A DNA stretch of 64,000 bases, taken from contig JALHQW010000012.1 of assembly GCA_022841745.1 (NCBI GenBank), forward strand, positions 1-64,000, given 5' to 3'. Below the pieces are notes generated by a model. It was not told the origin of the DNA. It made no database searches and worked only from the letters and a program-made list of their open reading frames with translations. Positions 32,275-40,857 of this stretch are shown in pieces. Position 1 is the first letter of the stretch. Each line of letters opens with the position of its first letter. Both the position numbers and the translations under genes were made by a program. This DNA comes from Saprospiraceae bacterium (GTDB lineage: Bacteria; Bacteroidota; Bacteroidia; Chitinophagales; Saprospiraceae).

Positions 32275-33733
32275 AATACGGAAATCGTTGCTCGGCCACC
32301 AATCGGCGGTGGACGTGGACGCCATATGGGCCGCCATTGAGCCACAGGTGGACGCCATCAATCGGCGGAAAAAGCGGCGGTTCATGCTGTTCTGGCTGTT
32401 GTTGCCATTATTGGTGGCACATGGCATAGGTTTTTATATTTACCTTAATGATGACACCTATGAAAACAAGGCTAAAACAGCTTTAAATACCATAGATTCC
32501 ACCAATAATAAGGTGGTGGATAAATCGGCTTTTAATGCTCATGAAAACCCAATAGAAACCCAGCAAACGCAAGAAGAAAATAGCCATAAAACAGGACAGC
32601 CCAGCAATAATGCCGATGCATTGATTATTACGGAAAATAAAGGATTAAATGCCAAGGCGAATAATCCCATATCTTTAATTAAAAAGAATAAAAGGTCTTC
32701 GTATAAAACGGCAATGGCTACTTCCGACCAGCCCAAGCGCAACGCAAACCTCGACCCGGCGGCAGCACCCGCATCGCCCATTGCGGAGCAAGCCCCAAAT
32801 ACTGGCCGCTGGCAAACCAATAGCCCCGGCCCGACGGCAGCCGAAGCGCCCATTGCAGGGCAAAATACGGTCAATGCCATGCCGACATCCACGGCCCAGC
32901 GGCTATTGGAAGCAGTGCCCGCCTTGTCCGGCGAACCCTTGGCAACCACGGCCCCAAAGCTGCCCACCCTGTCCCCGACAGCACTTGAACAGCCCTTGGA
33001 AACGCCCCCCTTGCGCAAGCGGGACTTCCGCCTGACAGCCGCCGTACTGGGCAGCATCAGCTTTTTGGACCGGAATATGACCGCCACGGACTCCGCCTAC
33101 ATTTACCTGCTCGACCTTCGGGAACGCTCGGAACGGCAATTGGAAGCCGTGCATGCAGGAATCCGACTCGGCGTTGAGCACCGCTCCGGCTTCGGCTTCA
33201 GCTCTGGGCTGAACTATGCGCAATTGAACGAAGTTTACCGCTACAAGTCCAGCGTGACCACGCTTGACACGGTCAATGGCATACAATACTACTACCTGAA
33301 TTTCGAGAACGACACCATCCCCGTTTATGGGGACATTCAGTTGGAGCGGCGCACGACCCACCGCAAGGAAATCTACAATAAATACCGTTTGGTAGAGGTG
33401 CCGCTCTTGGTGGGTTGGCGGCACGAAGGCCACCAGTTTTCGTTCGGTGCACAGGCAGGCGTTTTCGTCAACCTGCGGATGATGGCAACAGGCCGAGCCT
33501 CGCAGTCCGCCACGGAAGACGTTGATATTTCCAATGGCGAGCTGTACCGCACGAACATCGGCCTGAGCTATTACCTCGGCCTGACGGCAGGCTTTATGCT
33601 CAACGACCGATTGGAGCTTGTTGCCTCGCCGTTCGTGCGGCACTTCCCTAAGAGCTTCACGAAGGCGAGCTATGGGCTGGAGCAGCGGTATAGTTTGTAC
33701 GGGTTGAATGTGGGGGTGGGGGTGCGGTTTTAG
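32249..33733 (+). CDS. Putative anti-sigma/outer-membrane-barrel fusion protein
   Basis: 494 residues. The N-terminal cytoplasmic stretch (1-45) is basic; one membrane helix follows (about 46-66, MLFWLLLPLLVAHGIGFYIY). Then comes a long low-complexity, Asn/Pro/Ala-rich linker (about 67-245), and from about 255 to the end a PorT-like beta-barrel (LEAVHAGIRLGVEHRSGFGFSSGLNYAQL ... LYGLNVGVGVRF). Because it is coupled to the ECF gene it may sense the envelope and hold the sigma factor. An inner-membrane helix plus an outer-membrane barrel in one chain would span both membranes. The anti-sigma role is inferred from position. Confidence 0.65.
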   Translation: MKWPLFENKIRKSLLGHQSAVDVDAIWAAIEPQVDAINRRKKRRFMLFWLLLPLLVAHGIGFYIYLNDDTYENKAKTALNTIDSTNNKVVDKSAFNAHENPIETQQTQEENSHKTGQPSNNADALIITENKGLNAKANNPISLIKKNKRSSYKTAMATSDQPKRNANLDPAAAPASPIAEQAPNTGRWQTNSPGPTAAEAPIAGQNTVNAMPTSTAQRLLEAVPALSGEPLATTAPKLPTLSPTALEQPLETPPLRKRDFRLTAAVLGSISFLDRNMTATDSAYIYLLDLRERSERQLEAVHAGIRLGVEHRSGFGFSSGLNYAQLNEVYRYKSSVTTLDTVNGIQYYYLNFENDTIPVYGDIQLERRTTHRKEIYNKYRLVEVPLLVGWRHEGHQFSFGAQAGVFVNLRMMATGRASQSATEDVDISNGELYRTNIGLSYYLGLTAGFMLNDRLELVASPFVRHFPKSFTKASYGLEQRYSLYGLNVGVGVRF

Positions 33734-33942
33734 AACTGGGGTTGTTGTGGAAGGGAGATTTTGGCGGTTTGTCACTTCTGATGGGAAAAAGTTATGTGTA
33801 GTGGTGCGATATGTCTTGGGAGGATAGTAAATTGCAGCGCTCTATATATCCAACAGCATGAAACCCGTAAACCACCCATTCATACAAACGACAAACCGCA
33901 AAGGTGATACCTTCTGGAAAGGTATTTCTTCTGGGGCGTGAA

Positions 33943-33983
33943 AAGACCTTCCAAGGCGTAGTGGCTTGGAAGGTCTTTTTATT
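33943..33983 (+). terminator. Strong terminator upstream of the restriction locus
   Basis: AAGACCTTCCAAG pairs with CTTGGAAGGTCTT, then TTTT. Confidence 0.85.
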
Positions 33984-34118
33984 GAAAAGTGTAAAGCACA
34001 ACCAAAAAAAGCCGCCACTTCTTATAAAAGTCTATGAAGATACTACTGCCGTACCATAGAAAATAAAGAACTTTTTGCGATTTGTAGAACCCCTACTCAA
34101 ATATATTTTCGAATTTAG

Positions 34119-34149
34119 TTGTTATCTTGAAATAAGGTCTATACCTTTG
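34119..34149 (+). promoter_or_regulatory. Bacteroidota sigma-A-type promoter of the restriction locus
   Basis: TTG (34119-34121), 20 bases, TACCTTTG (34142-34149), matching the -33 TTG / -7 TAnnTTTG form of Bacteroidota housekeeping promoters; 25 bp before the first gene. Confidence 0.65.
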
Positions 34150-34174
34150 TAGGATTATTACAAGAAAATAAATT

Positions 34175-34741
34175 TTGAAAACGACCTTATTTCAAATCGC
34201 CACTATTCAAACCGGGGTTTTCGCAAAGACGGAACTCGAAGGAGAAGTAGTGTACCTGCAAGCCAAACACTTTGACGAACAAGGGCAGCTTAGCGCCATG
34301 CTTCACCCGGACTTGAGGCACGACCATTTGATAGAACGCCATTTGCTACGGCCCGGTGATGTGCTGTTTGCGGCAAAAGGCACGAAGAATTTTGCTGCGT
34401 GCTATGAAAGCGAGGATGTGCCAGCAGTGGCTTCTACTTCATTCTTTGTGATGAGGATACAGGACAGCCACCGGAGCAAAATACTGCCAAGATATTTGAC
34501 ATGGTGGCTGAATCATCCCAATGCGCTGACCTATTTAAAAGGCGAGGCAAGGGGCACTTCTATCGTCTCCATTTCTAAATCTGCGCTGGAAGAACTTGAA
34601 ATCTATATACCCGATATGCAAACACAGAAAACGATACTGAAAATCTCGGCACTACGTCAGCACGAATTGCAACTGAAACAACAGCTCGAAGGGCTTCGTG
34701 AACGACTCATCCAACAAACAATCCTAAACGCTATACAGTAA
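34175..34741 (+). CDS. Half-size HsdS-like specificity protein (single TRD)
   Basis: 188 residues from a TTG start; the first in-frame ATG would remove the N-terminal strands. It reads as one target-recognition domain plus a coiled-coil end: RPGDVLFAAKGTKNFAACYE, STSFFVMRIQD, PRYLTWWLNHP, GTSIVSISKSALEELEIYIP, then LRQHELQLKQQLEGLRERLIQQ. HsdS subunits normally have two TRDs; halves can dimerise to recognise palindromic sites or serve as donors for recombination. It precedes hsdM by 5 bp. The true start and role are uncertain. Confidence 0.65.
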   Translation: MKTTLFQIATIQTGVFAKTELEGEVVYLQAKHFDEQGQLSAMLHPDLRHDHLIERHLLRPGDVLFAAKGTKNFAACYESEDVPAVASTSFFVMRIQDSHRSKILPRYLTWWLNHPNALTYLKGEARGTSIVSISKSALEELEIYIPDMQTQKTILKISALRQHELQLKQQLEGLRERLIQQTILNAIQ

Positions 34742-34746
34742 TTATC

Positions 34747-36315
34747 ATGTCTAAGAAAATAACACAAACCGACATCAACAACGCCGTCTGGAAAGCCTGC
34801 GACACCTTCCGTGGCAGTATTGACCCCAGTGTCTATAAAGACTACGTGCTGACCATGCTCTTCATCAAGTACCTCAGCGATGTACACGACGACAAAATGG
34901 AGGCGTACCTCCTCAAATACAGCGGCGACCAAGAACGGGCCAAGCGGGCCATGCAGCACGAGCGCTTCGTGGTGCCAGATAACAGCCATTTCAAATACCT
35001 CTTCGAGCGGCGCAACGAGGTGAACATCGGCGAACTGATTGACATCGCCCTCGAAGACCTAGAAGAAGCCAACCGGGAAAAACTCTCCAGCGAGGACGGG
35101 GCGGGCATCTTCCAGAACATCAGCTTCAACAGCAGCGTGCTCGGCGACGTGAAGGACAAGAACACCCGCCTGAAAAACCTCCTGCTTGACTTCAACAAGG
35201 AAAGCCTCGACCTGCGGCCCTCCCACCTCGAAGGCTCGGACATTATCGGTGGGGCCTATATGTTCCTCATCGAGAACTTCGCCAGCGATGCAGGCAAGAA
35301 AGCGGGCGAGTTTTTTACCCCAAAAGAAGTCTCCACCCTGATTGCGAAGCTGACCAAATCGGCCCCAGGTAGCCGCATCTGCGACCCGACCTGCGGCTCG
35401 GCCTCCCTGCTGATAAAGGCGGGGGAAGAAGTCGGCTCGCCAAACTTCTCGCTCTATGGCCAAGAGGCCAACGGTAGCACCTGGGCCTTGGCCGTCATGA
35501 ACATGTTCCTGCACGGCTTCGACAATGCGACCATCCGCTGGGGCGATACCATCCGGAACCCCAAGCTGAAAGAAGGCGATGCCCTGATGAAATTCGATAC
35601 CGTGGTGGCCAACCCACCGTTCAGCCTCGACAAATGGGGCAAGGTGGAGGACAAGGACGGCGACCGCACCACCACCAGCTACGACCCCGAAACCGACCCC
35701 TACAACCGCTTCTGGCGGGGCGTGCCGCCCAAGAGCAAGGGCGACTGGGCCTTCATCACGCACATGATAGAGACCACCTACGAAGGCCGGGGCCGGGTGG
35801 GCGTGGTCGTGCCGCACGGCGTGCTGTTCCGGGGGAGCAGCGAGGGCAAGATCCGCCAAAAGACCATCGAGGAGAACCTGCTGGAAGCCGTCATCGGGCT
35901 GCCCGCCAACCTCTTCTTCGGCACGGGCATACCTGCCGCCATCCTCCTCTTCCACCGGGGAAAGGGCGAAAACCGCAACGTACTGTTCATAGACGCCAGC
36001 AAGCACTACGAAAGCACCAAGAACCAGAACCGCCTGCGGGCCGCCGACATCGAGCATATCGTGGACACCTACCGCCGCTTCCACGATGGCCAACTGGCCC
36101 CCGGCGTGGTGGAGGAAAAGTTCAGCTATGTGGCCACCTTCGAGGAGATACAGGAAAACGAGTTCAACCTGAACATCCCCCGCTATGTGGACACGTTCGA
36201 GGAAGAAGCGGAAGTGGATATTGCGGCGGTGCAGGTGGAGATTGAACGGTTGGAGGGGGAATTGGAGCAGGTGCAGAAGGAATTGCAGCTGTATTTGGAT
36301 GAGTTGACGGCTTGA
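34747..36315 (+). CDS. hsdM: Type I restriction-modification methyltransferase (M) subunit
   Basis: 522 residues. HsdM N-terminal helical domain (about 1-160), then the N6-adenine methyltransferase: GEFFTPKEVS, SAM-binding motif I ICDPTCGSASLL (Asp213) and catalytic motif NPPF (from Asn289) in VVANPPFSLDKWG. The C-terminal helices (about 485-520) form a coiled coil to contact HsdS. It methylates adenine in the site read by HsdS. It is GC-rich, in contrast to hsdS and the CBASS genes. The start ATG 34747 lies 5 bp after the half-S gene. Confidence 0.95.
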   Translation: MSKKITQTDINNAVWKACDTFRGSIDPSVYKDYVLTMLFIKYLSDVHDDKMEAYLLKYSGDQERAKRAMQHERFVVPDNSHFKYLFERRNEVNIGELIDIALEDLEEANREKLSSEDGAGIFQNISFNSSVLGDVKDKNTRLKNLLLDFNKESLDLRPSHLEGSDIIGGAYMFLIENFASDAGKKAGEFFTPKEVSTLIAKLTKSAPGSRICDPTCGSASLLIKAGEEVGSPNFSLYGQEANGSTWALAVMNMFLHGFDNATIRWGDTIRNPKLKEGDALMKFDTVVANPPFSLDKWGKVEDKDGDRTTTSYDPETDPYNRFWRGVPPKSKGDWAFITHMIETTYEGRGRVGVVVPHGVLFRGSSEGKIRQKTIEENLLEAVIGLPANLFFGTGIPAAILLFHRGKGENRNVLFIDASKHYESTKNQNRLRAADIEHIVDTYRRFHDGQLAPGVVEEKFSYVATFEEIQENEFNLNIPRYVDTFEEEAEVDIAAVQVEIERLEGELEQVQKELQLYLDELTA

Positions 36316-36327
36316 GCAGCGGGGCAG

Positions 36328-36362
36328 AAGTTAGGCGGTAACTTTGAGTTACCGCCTAACTT
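36328..36362. terminator. Perfect 16-bp hairpin after hsdM
   Basis: AAGTTAGGCGGTAACT / AGTTACCGCCTAACTT with loop TTG. No T-run follows, so it may be a processing or partial-termination element setting hsdM versus dinD levels. Confidence 0.5.
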
Positions 36363-36374
36363 GGCCACAACCAA

Positions 36375-36417
36375 TATGTGCAAAAATTGCACATACCACT
36401 TGGTTCCAAAATGGAAC
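36375..36417 (+). promoter_or_regulatory. Two dyads upstream of dinD, possible operators
   Basis: TATGTGCAA-AAA-TTGCACATA (36375-36395) and GTTCCA-AAA-TGGAAC (36403-36417), both with a 3-bp AAA centre. They lie 39-81 bp before the dinD ATG and look like repressor sites. Confidence 0.45.
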
Positions 36418-36455
36418 ATACTTAAACCTTAAGTTGCAACTAAAAATAGTATCCA

Positions 36456-37298
36456 ATGGAAAACAAGCCAATAAATCCAAACCAGACCATTTTTGAACAG
36501 CTAAAAAAAATGGACGAAAACAACAACGAATACTGGACTGCCAGAGATTTGAGCAAGGTGTTGGAGTATTCGGAATACCGCCATTTCAAACCGGTGATTG
36601 ACCGGGCAAAAGAAGCCTGTAAGAATAGCGGCTACGATATTTCGCATCATTTCGAGGATATCCTCGAAATGATAGAATTGGGAAAAGGGGCAAGAAGAGG
36701 AATAGAAAATATAAAGATGTCCCGCTACGCCTGCTACCTCATCGTGCAAAATGCCGACCCGGGCAAAGAAATCGTGGCATTGGGGCAAACCTATTTTGCG
36801 GTGCAGACCCGCTTGCAGGAAATACAGCAAATGCAGGCCTACCAGCAACTGAAAACGGAGGAAGAAAAACGAATCTTCTTGCGCAAGGAAATGGCGGAAC
36901 ACAACAAGTACCTGGCCGAAGCCGCCAAAACTGCAGGGGTGATAGAGCCGATTGACTATGCCATTTTCCAGAACCACGGCTATATGGGGCTATACGGCGG
37001 CTTGGATGCCAAGGGAATCCACCAACGGAAAGGCTTGAAAAAAAGCGAACAGATACTGGACCACATGGGCAGCACCGAACTGGCCGCCAACCTGTTCCGT
37101 GCCACGCAGACCGAGGAAAAGCTCATTAGGGACAATATCAAAGGCAAGCAGCAAGCCAACCAAACGCATTATGAGGTCGGCAAAAAAGTAAGGAAGACCA
37201 TAGAGGAAATCGGCGGCACCATGCCCGAAAACCTGCCCGTGGCTGGCAGCATCAAAAAACTGGGAAAGGAAGACAAAACCTCAAAACTGAAAAAATAA
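36456..37298 (+). CDS. dinD: DinD-like DNA-damage-inducible protein
   Basis: 280 residues. It begins with a Bro-N/P22AR-like segment (NEYWTARDLSKVLEYSEYRHFKPVIDRAKEAC) and continues with GARRGIENIKMSRYACYLIVQNADPGKEIVALGQTYFAVQTR, both hallmarks of DinD; the C-terminal helical half includes GLYGGLDAKGIHQRKGLKKSEQILDHMGSTELAANLFRATQTEEKL. E. coli DinD inhibits RecA filament strand exchange. The insertion of a dinD gene within type I loci is common. Its stop overlaps the hsdS ATG by one base. Confidence 0.9.
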   Translation: MENKPINPNQTIFEQLKKMDENNNEYWTARDLSKVLEYSEYRHFKPVIDRAKEACKNSGYDISHHFEDILEMIELGKGARRGIENIKMSRYACYLIVQNADPGKEIVALGQTYFAVQTRLQEIQQMQAYQQLKTEEEKRIFLRKEMAEHNKYLAEAAKTAGVIEPIDYAIFQNHGYMGLYGGLDAKGIHQRKGLKKSEQILDHMGSTELAANLFRATQTEEKLIRDNIKGKQQANQTHYEVGKKVRKTIEEIGGTMPENLPVAGSIKKLGKEDKTSKLKK

Positions 37299-38542
37299 TG
37301 AAGCAGGAAATGGACAATGGCAAGTCGGGGATGGGTGGGGGACTGCCGGAGGGGTGGGTGGTGAAGGAACTGGGCAAAATTGCAAAAATCACCTCTGGAG
37401 GAACTCCAAGTCGTATAGTTAAATCTTATTGGGATGGGGATATCCCTTGGATTACTACGTCTCTTATTGATTTCAACGAAATTGAAGGTGCTGAAGAATT
37501 TATCACCGCCGAAGGTTTACGAAATTCTTCAACAAAATTATTCCCTCCGGGAACTTTGCTCATGGCACTTTATGGCCAGGGTAAAACAAGGGGGAAAACT
37601 GCGATTCTAAAAATTGAAGCCTCAACTAATCAAGCCTGTGCTGCAATCATCTTGGATGAACAACAAGCAAACAAGCAATATATTTTTCAATACTTGGTGA
37701 GCAAATATGATGACATAAGGAATTTAAGTAACACAGGTAATCAAGAAAATTTGAATGGAGAACTTGTCAAATCCATTAGGTTAAACATCCCACCCCTCTC
37801 CGAACAAACCGCCATCGCCCACGTCCTCGGGCTGATGGACAAGGCCATCCAACTGAACGAACAGGTCATCGCCCAAAAAGAACTGCGCAAGAAATGGCTG
37901 ATGCAGCAGTTGTTGACGGGGAAGAGGCGGGTGAAAGGGTTTGGGGGGGCGTGGATGCAAATTCCAATTTCGGAATTGCTCGAAGAAGTGCATCGTTATG
38001 CAGAGTGGAAGGATGATAGTCTTTACAAATTAGTAAGTATTCGTAGAAGGTTTGGAGGGCTATTCGAAAGGGGTGACTTATTCGGGCATCAAATTGAGGT
38101 AAAGAAGATAAAGAGTACACACTACAAAGATTTCTTGGTTTCAAAACGGCAAGTATCACATGGTGCTTGGGGAATTGTTACTCCCAAATTTCACGATTTC
38201 AAAGTATCTGATGAATACGATTGTCTAGTTGTAAAAGACGAGAACAAATTGGATATACACTTTTGGGATTGGCTTTGTAAAACACCGTTGCTAACTCACT
38301 TAGCGTATTTATCTTCAAATGGAGTGCATCTGGAAAAAATGATTTTTGATTTTGACACTTTCAAAAAAAGGAAGGTGTTTATACCTAAATCAATCACCGA
38401 ACAGACCGCCGTAGCCCAAATCCTCCAAGCTGCCGACAAGGAGCTGGGGCTGCTGCGGGCGAAGGGGGAGCGGCTGCGGGAGCAGAAGAAGGGGGTGATG
38501 GGGGTTTTGTTGACGGGGAGGAAACGGTTGAAAATCAAATGA
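37298..38542 (+). CDS. hsdS: Type I restriction specificity (S) subunit
   Basis: 414 residues with the two-TRD architecture. TRD1 (about 17-165) starts with GWVVKELGKIAKITSGGTPSR; the central conserved helix contains LMDKAIQLNEQVIAQKELRKKWLMQQLLTGKRRV (about 185-215); TRD2 (about 222-370); and a distal conserved helix with LREQKKGVMGVLLTGRKRL. The TRDs are AT-rich while both conserved regions are GC-rich, as expected if TRDs are exchanged between strains. It forms the DNA-reading part of the methylase and nuclease complexes. It overlaps the patatin gene by 4 bp. Confidence 0.95.
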   Translation: MKQEMDNGKSGMGGGLPEGWVVKELGKIAKITSGGTPSRIVKSYWDGDIPWITTSLIDFNEIEGAEEFITAEGLRNSSTKLFPPGTLLMALYGQGKTRGKTAILKIEASTNQACAAIILDEQQANKQYIFQYLVSKYDDIRNLSNTGNQENLNGELVKSIRLNIPPLSEQTAIAHVLGLMDKAIQLNEQVIAQKELRKKWLMQQLLTGKRRVKGFGGAWMQIPISELLEEVHRYAEWKDDSLYKLVSIRRRFGGLFERGDLFGHQIEVKKIKSTHYKDFLVSKRQVSHGAWGIVTPKFHDFKVSDEYDCLVVKDENKLDIHFWDWLCKTPLLTHLAYLSSNGVHLEKMIFDFDTFKKRKVFIPKSITEQTAVAQILQAADKELGLLRAKGERLREQKKGVMGVLLTGRKRLKIK

Positions 38543-39561
38543 GCATGGAAAAACCTTTCAAAATATTGTCGATTGATGGAGGAGGCATTCGGGGCGTTTT
38601 CCCTGCAATGTTCCTGACCAGTTTAGAAGCGCAATTGAAAGCCAATGGCAAAGAGGATTGGCAAATCTATCAGAACTTCGATTTGATTTGTGGTACGTCC
38701 ACAGGTGGAATTATTGCAATAGCCTTATCATTGGGAATACCTGCAAAAGAGATTTTCGAACTATACCTTGAAAATGCTGCATTGATTTTTGGTAAGAAGA
38801 AAAATGCATTTAAGCAACTATCATATTCCTCTCATTCAAGAGAAACGCTTGAGTCGCTTATCAAGGAGAAATTTAAGGAATCGAATAATGGGATAGACCC
38901 AGTTTTGAAAGATTGCAAGACAAATATTTGTGTCCCAACTTTTGATTTATTGGAAGGCAAGCCTTCTGTTTTGAAGAACAACTATCACCCTCGTTTTACA
39001 AGAGATTTTCATATACCTGCTTACCAGGCAGCTATGGCTACTGCGGCGGCACCTGTGTATTTTGACCCTTATTCTGCTGAGTATGTGGATTTGCATGGAG
39101 TAACAAGGCCGTTTAAGAACAAGGTTGATGGCGGTGTATTTGCAAACAACCCAACATTGATTGGAATCACGGAAGCGCAAGTAGCATTTTATAAGAAGCT
39201 TGAAGATTTAAGGGTGCTGTCTTTGGGTACGGGACACCAAAAATTCTCAGATGGCGCTATGCGGAAGAAATGGGGAATCACCTATTGGATAAACTTCAAC
39301 AGAAAAAGGTTGATTGATTTGTTCATGCAAGCACAATCGCAGCAAATAGAACATTATGTTCAACTTTTGCAGAATGGCATTGACAAGGAAAAAATCGAGG
39401 CCCCAGTTTTTAAGTATCAAAGAATCAATGTTGAGCTAGATAGTACGCTTTGCGTTGAAATGGATGAGACGGATAGAAACAAGCTGTTTTCATTGGCTCA
39501 AAAAGCACAAAATCAATTTTACGAATATGGTACCAATATTATTCAGAATTATTGCAGTTAG
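38539..39561 (+). CDS. Patatin-like phospholipase, CBASS effector
   Basis: 340 residues. The patatin oxyanion box GGGIRG (14-19), nucleophile motif GTSTG (Ser54) and catalytic Asp197 in DGGVFANNP are all present. It lies directly upstream of a cyclic-nucleotide synthase, the arrangement of CapV-type CBASS in which the second messenger activates the lipase to degrade the inner membrane during phage infection. The start (ATGA overlap with hsdS) couples it to the restriction operon. AT-rich compared with hsdM and hsdR, which suggests independent arrival. Confidence 0.9.
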   Translation: MSMEKPFKILSIDGGGIRGVFPAMFLTSLEAQLKANGKEDWQIYQNFDLICGTSTGGIIAIALSLGIPAKEIFELYLENAALIFGKKKNAFKQLSYSSHSRETLESLIKEKFKESNNGIDPVLKDCKTNICVPTFDLLEGKPSVLKNNYHPRFTRDFHIPAYQAAMATAAAPVYFDPYSAEYVDLHGVTRPFKNKVDGGVFANNPTLIGITEAQVAFYKKLEDLRVLSLGTGHQKFSDGAMRKKWGITYWINFNRKRLIDLFMQAQSQQIEHYVQLLQNGIDKEKIEAPVFKYQRINVELDSTLCVEMDETDRNKLFSLAQKAQNQFYEYGTNIIQNYCS

Positions 39562-39619
39562 TCTCGGAGGTTGGATAATCAAAGAACTACTGGATGATGA
39601 TGAAAAAAACCTTAATGAC

Positions 39620-40480
39620 ATGGCAAATGCACACAACAATTTTTTAGGACTAGATAGAGACTACTCTTTGACTCCAACTAAGAAGGCAAATTTGATTGCT
39701 TCAAGAAAAGCATTGGAAAAGAAGATAATAGATTATTTCAAATGGAATCACAATTTTCTGATTCCCAAGTTCTACATCCAAGGTTCTTACAAGATGAAGA
39801 CTATGGTTCGTGACAGGAATGGGGAATATGATGTGGATTTGGGTATTTACTTCCTTGAACGACCGGGTATTGAAGCACACACTTTGCAACGGTATGTGTG
39901 GAATGCTGTAAATGGGCACACAACTACTCCAACTGAACACCGAAATAAATGTATTCGGGTGAAATATAAGGGTGATTTCGACATTGACCTTCCAGTTTAT
40001 TATAAAACACCCTACGATAGGCATCCATACCTTGCCACAAAGAGCGGTTGGGAACCAAGTGACCCAAAAGAACTTTGTGACTGGTTCAAAAACCAAAAAA
40101 AAGTAAAAGGGAATGGTGACCAATTGTCAAGGGTGATTAAGTATTTTAAAATCTGGGCCAATGCGAGAACGGGGAAAATGCCAAGTGGGATTGCCTTAAC
40201 CATTTGGGTAACAAACAACTTTAAGCCAAATCTTAGGGATGACGTTGCCTTTCACGAAACAGCAAAGGCTATCAAGAATTCAATCTGGTGGAATGTATCA
40301 TGTACAAATCCTGCAACGCCTAACGATGACTTTACATCCAAGTTGGACATTAACCAGAAAACTAATTTCAAAACGGCTTTGGACAGTTTGATTAGTGAAG
40401 CTGATAAAGCATTGAATCAACCAGATTTACGAACAGCTTTAAACATCTGGGGTCGGCAGTTTGGTGTGAATTTCCTTTAA
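39620..40480 (+). CDS. CD-NTase (cGAS/DncV-like cyclic-oligonucleotide synthase) of CBASS
   Basis: 286 residues. Nucleotidyltransferase signature GSYKMKTMVRDRNGEYDVDLGIYF: Gly55-Ser56, then Asp71 and Asp73, with the third acidic pair in FDIDLPVYY (Asp121/Asp123). The C-terminal helical part ends LRTALNIWGRQFGVNFL. It makes the cyclic nucleotide signal for the patatin effector; the product cannot be read from sequence. The start MANAHNNFLGL matches the usual N-terminus of this group; the frame is open upstream to an ATG at 39527 that would overlap the patatin gene. No Cap2/Cap3 or HORMA/TRIP13 genes follow, so this is a minimal two-gene CBASS. Confidence 0.85.
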   Translation: MANAHNNFLGLDRDYSLTPTKKANLIASRKALEKKIIDYFKWNHNFLIPKFYIQGSYKMKTMVRDRNGEYDVDLGIYFLERPGIEAHTLQRYVWNAVNGHTTTPTEHRNKCIRVKYKGDFDIDLPVYYKTPYDRHPYLATKSGWEPSDPKELCDWFKNQKKVKGNGDQLSRVIKYFKIWANARTGKMPSGIALTIWVTNNFKPNLRDDVAFHETAKAIKNSIWWNVSCTNPATPNDDFTSKLDINQKTNFKTALDSLISEADKALNQPDLRTALNIWGRQFGVNFL

Positions 40481-40857
40481 GCAATCAAAAAAACGCAAGG
40501 CTCGGCACACATCATGGTGTACCGAGCCTCGAAGCTCCTTCTTCCTATAACGGTAAGATGAACGTGGCAAAGTTACCAATTAATTAGAAGAAGTACAAGC
40601 GATTGGCAAATAGGGGAATGCAAGTGGTTGATATTCAACCGAATAGCGAATGTACTTCTTTTAATAAAATTAGAGGCTAAGGAAATTTTATTAAAAGAAC
40701 TATTAGAAGAAGAGTTAGAAGGAGTAACAGAAGGAAACAGAAGAAGTAACAGAAGAAGAACTATTAGAAGAAGAATTAGAAGAAGAAACAGAAGAAGAAA
40801 CAGAAGAACCAAACCTTCTACCCCCAACCACCATTCAAATCGTGAAATAAAAACAGC
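40481..40857 (+). other. Gap between CBASS and hsdR: hairpin and purine-rich repeat
   Basis: A hairpin follows the CBASS genes at 40498-40529 (AGGCTCGG-ACAC / GTGT-CCGAGCCT). From about 40690 to 40812 there is a purine-rich tract of AGAAGA units with scattered CTATTA and CAG variants. A frame through it gives only Glu/Leu or Arg repeats, so it is not called as a gene. Confidence 0.65.
40498..40529 (+). terminator. Hairpin after the CD-NTase gene
   Basis: A stem of 12 pairs with one C-A mismatch and a 6-nt loop. No T-run, so termination is uncertain. Confidence 0.45.

Larger units (their letters stand above)
33734..34174 (+). other. Intergenic region before the restriction locus
   Basis: Contains a terminator hairpin at 33943-33983 and the promoter of the restriction operon at 34119-34149. 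A 27-codon ORF (33858-33941) ends just before the terminator, but it has no recognisable features and is not called. Confidence 0.6.

Noticed and set aside
33858-33941. 27-codon ORF before a terminator
   Set aside because: No recognisable motif, hydrophobic segment or promoter; it may be chance.
36411-36437. GAACAT at 36414 upstream of dinD as another stress promoter
   Set aside because: The sequence 15 bases on is TGCAAC, unlike the GTTTTA box, and the hexamer is part of a dyad instead.
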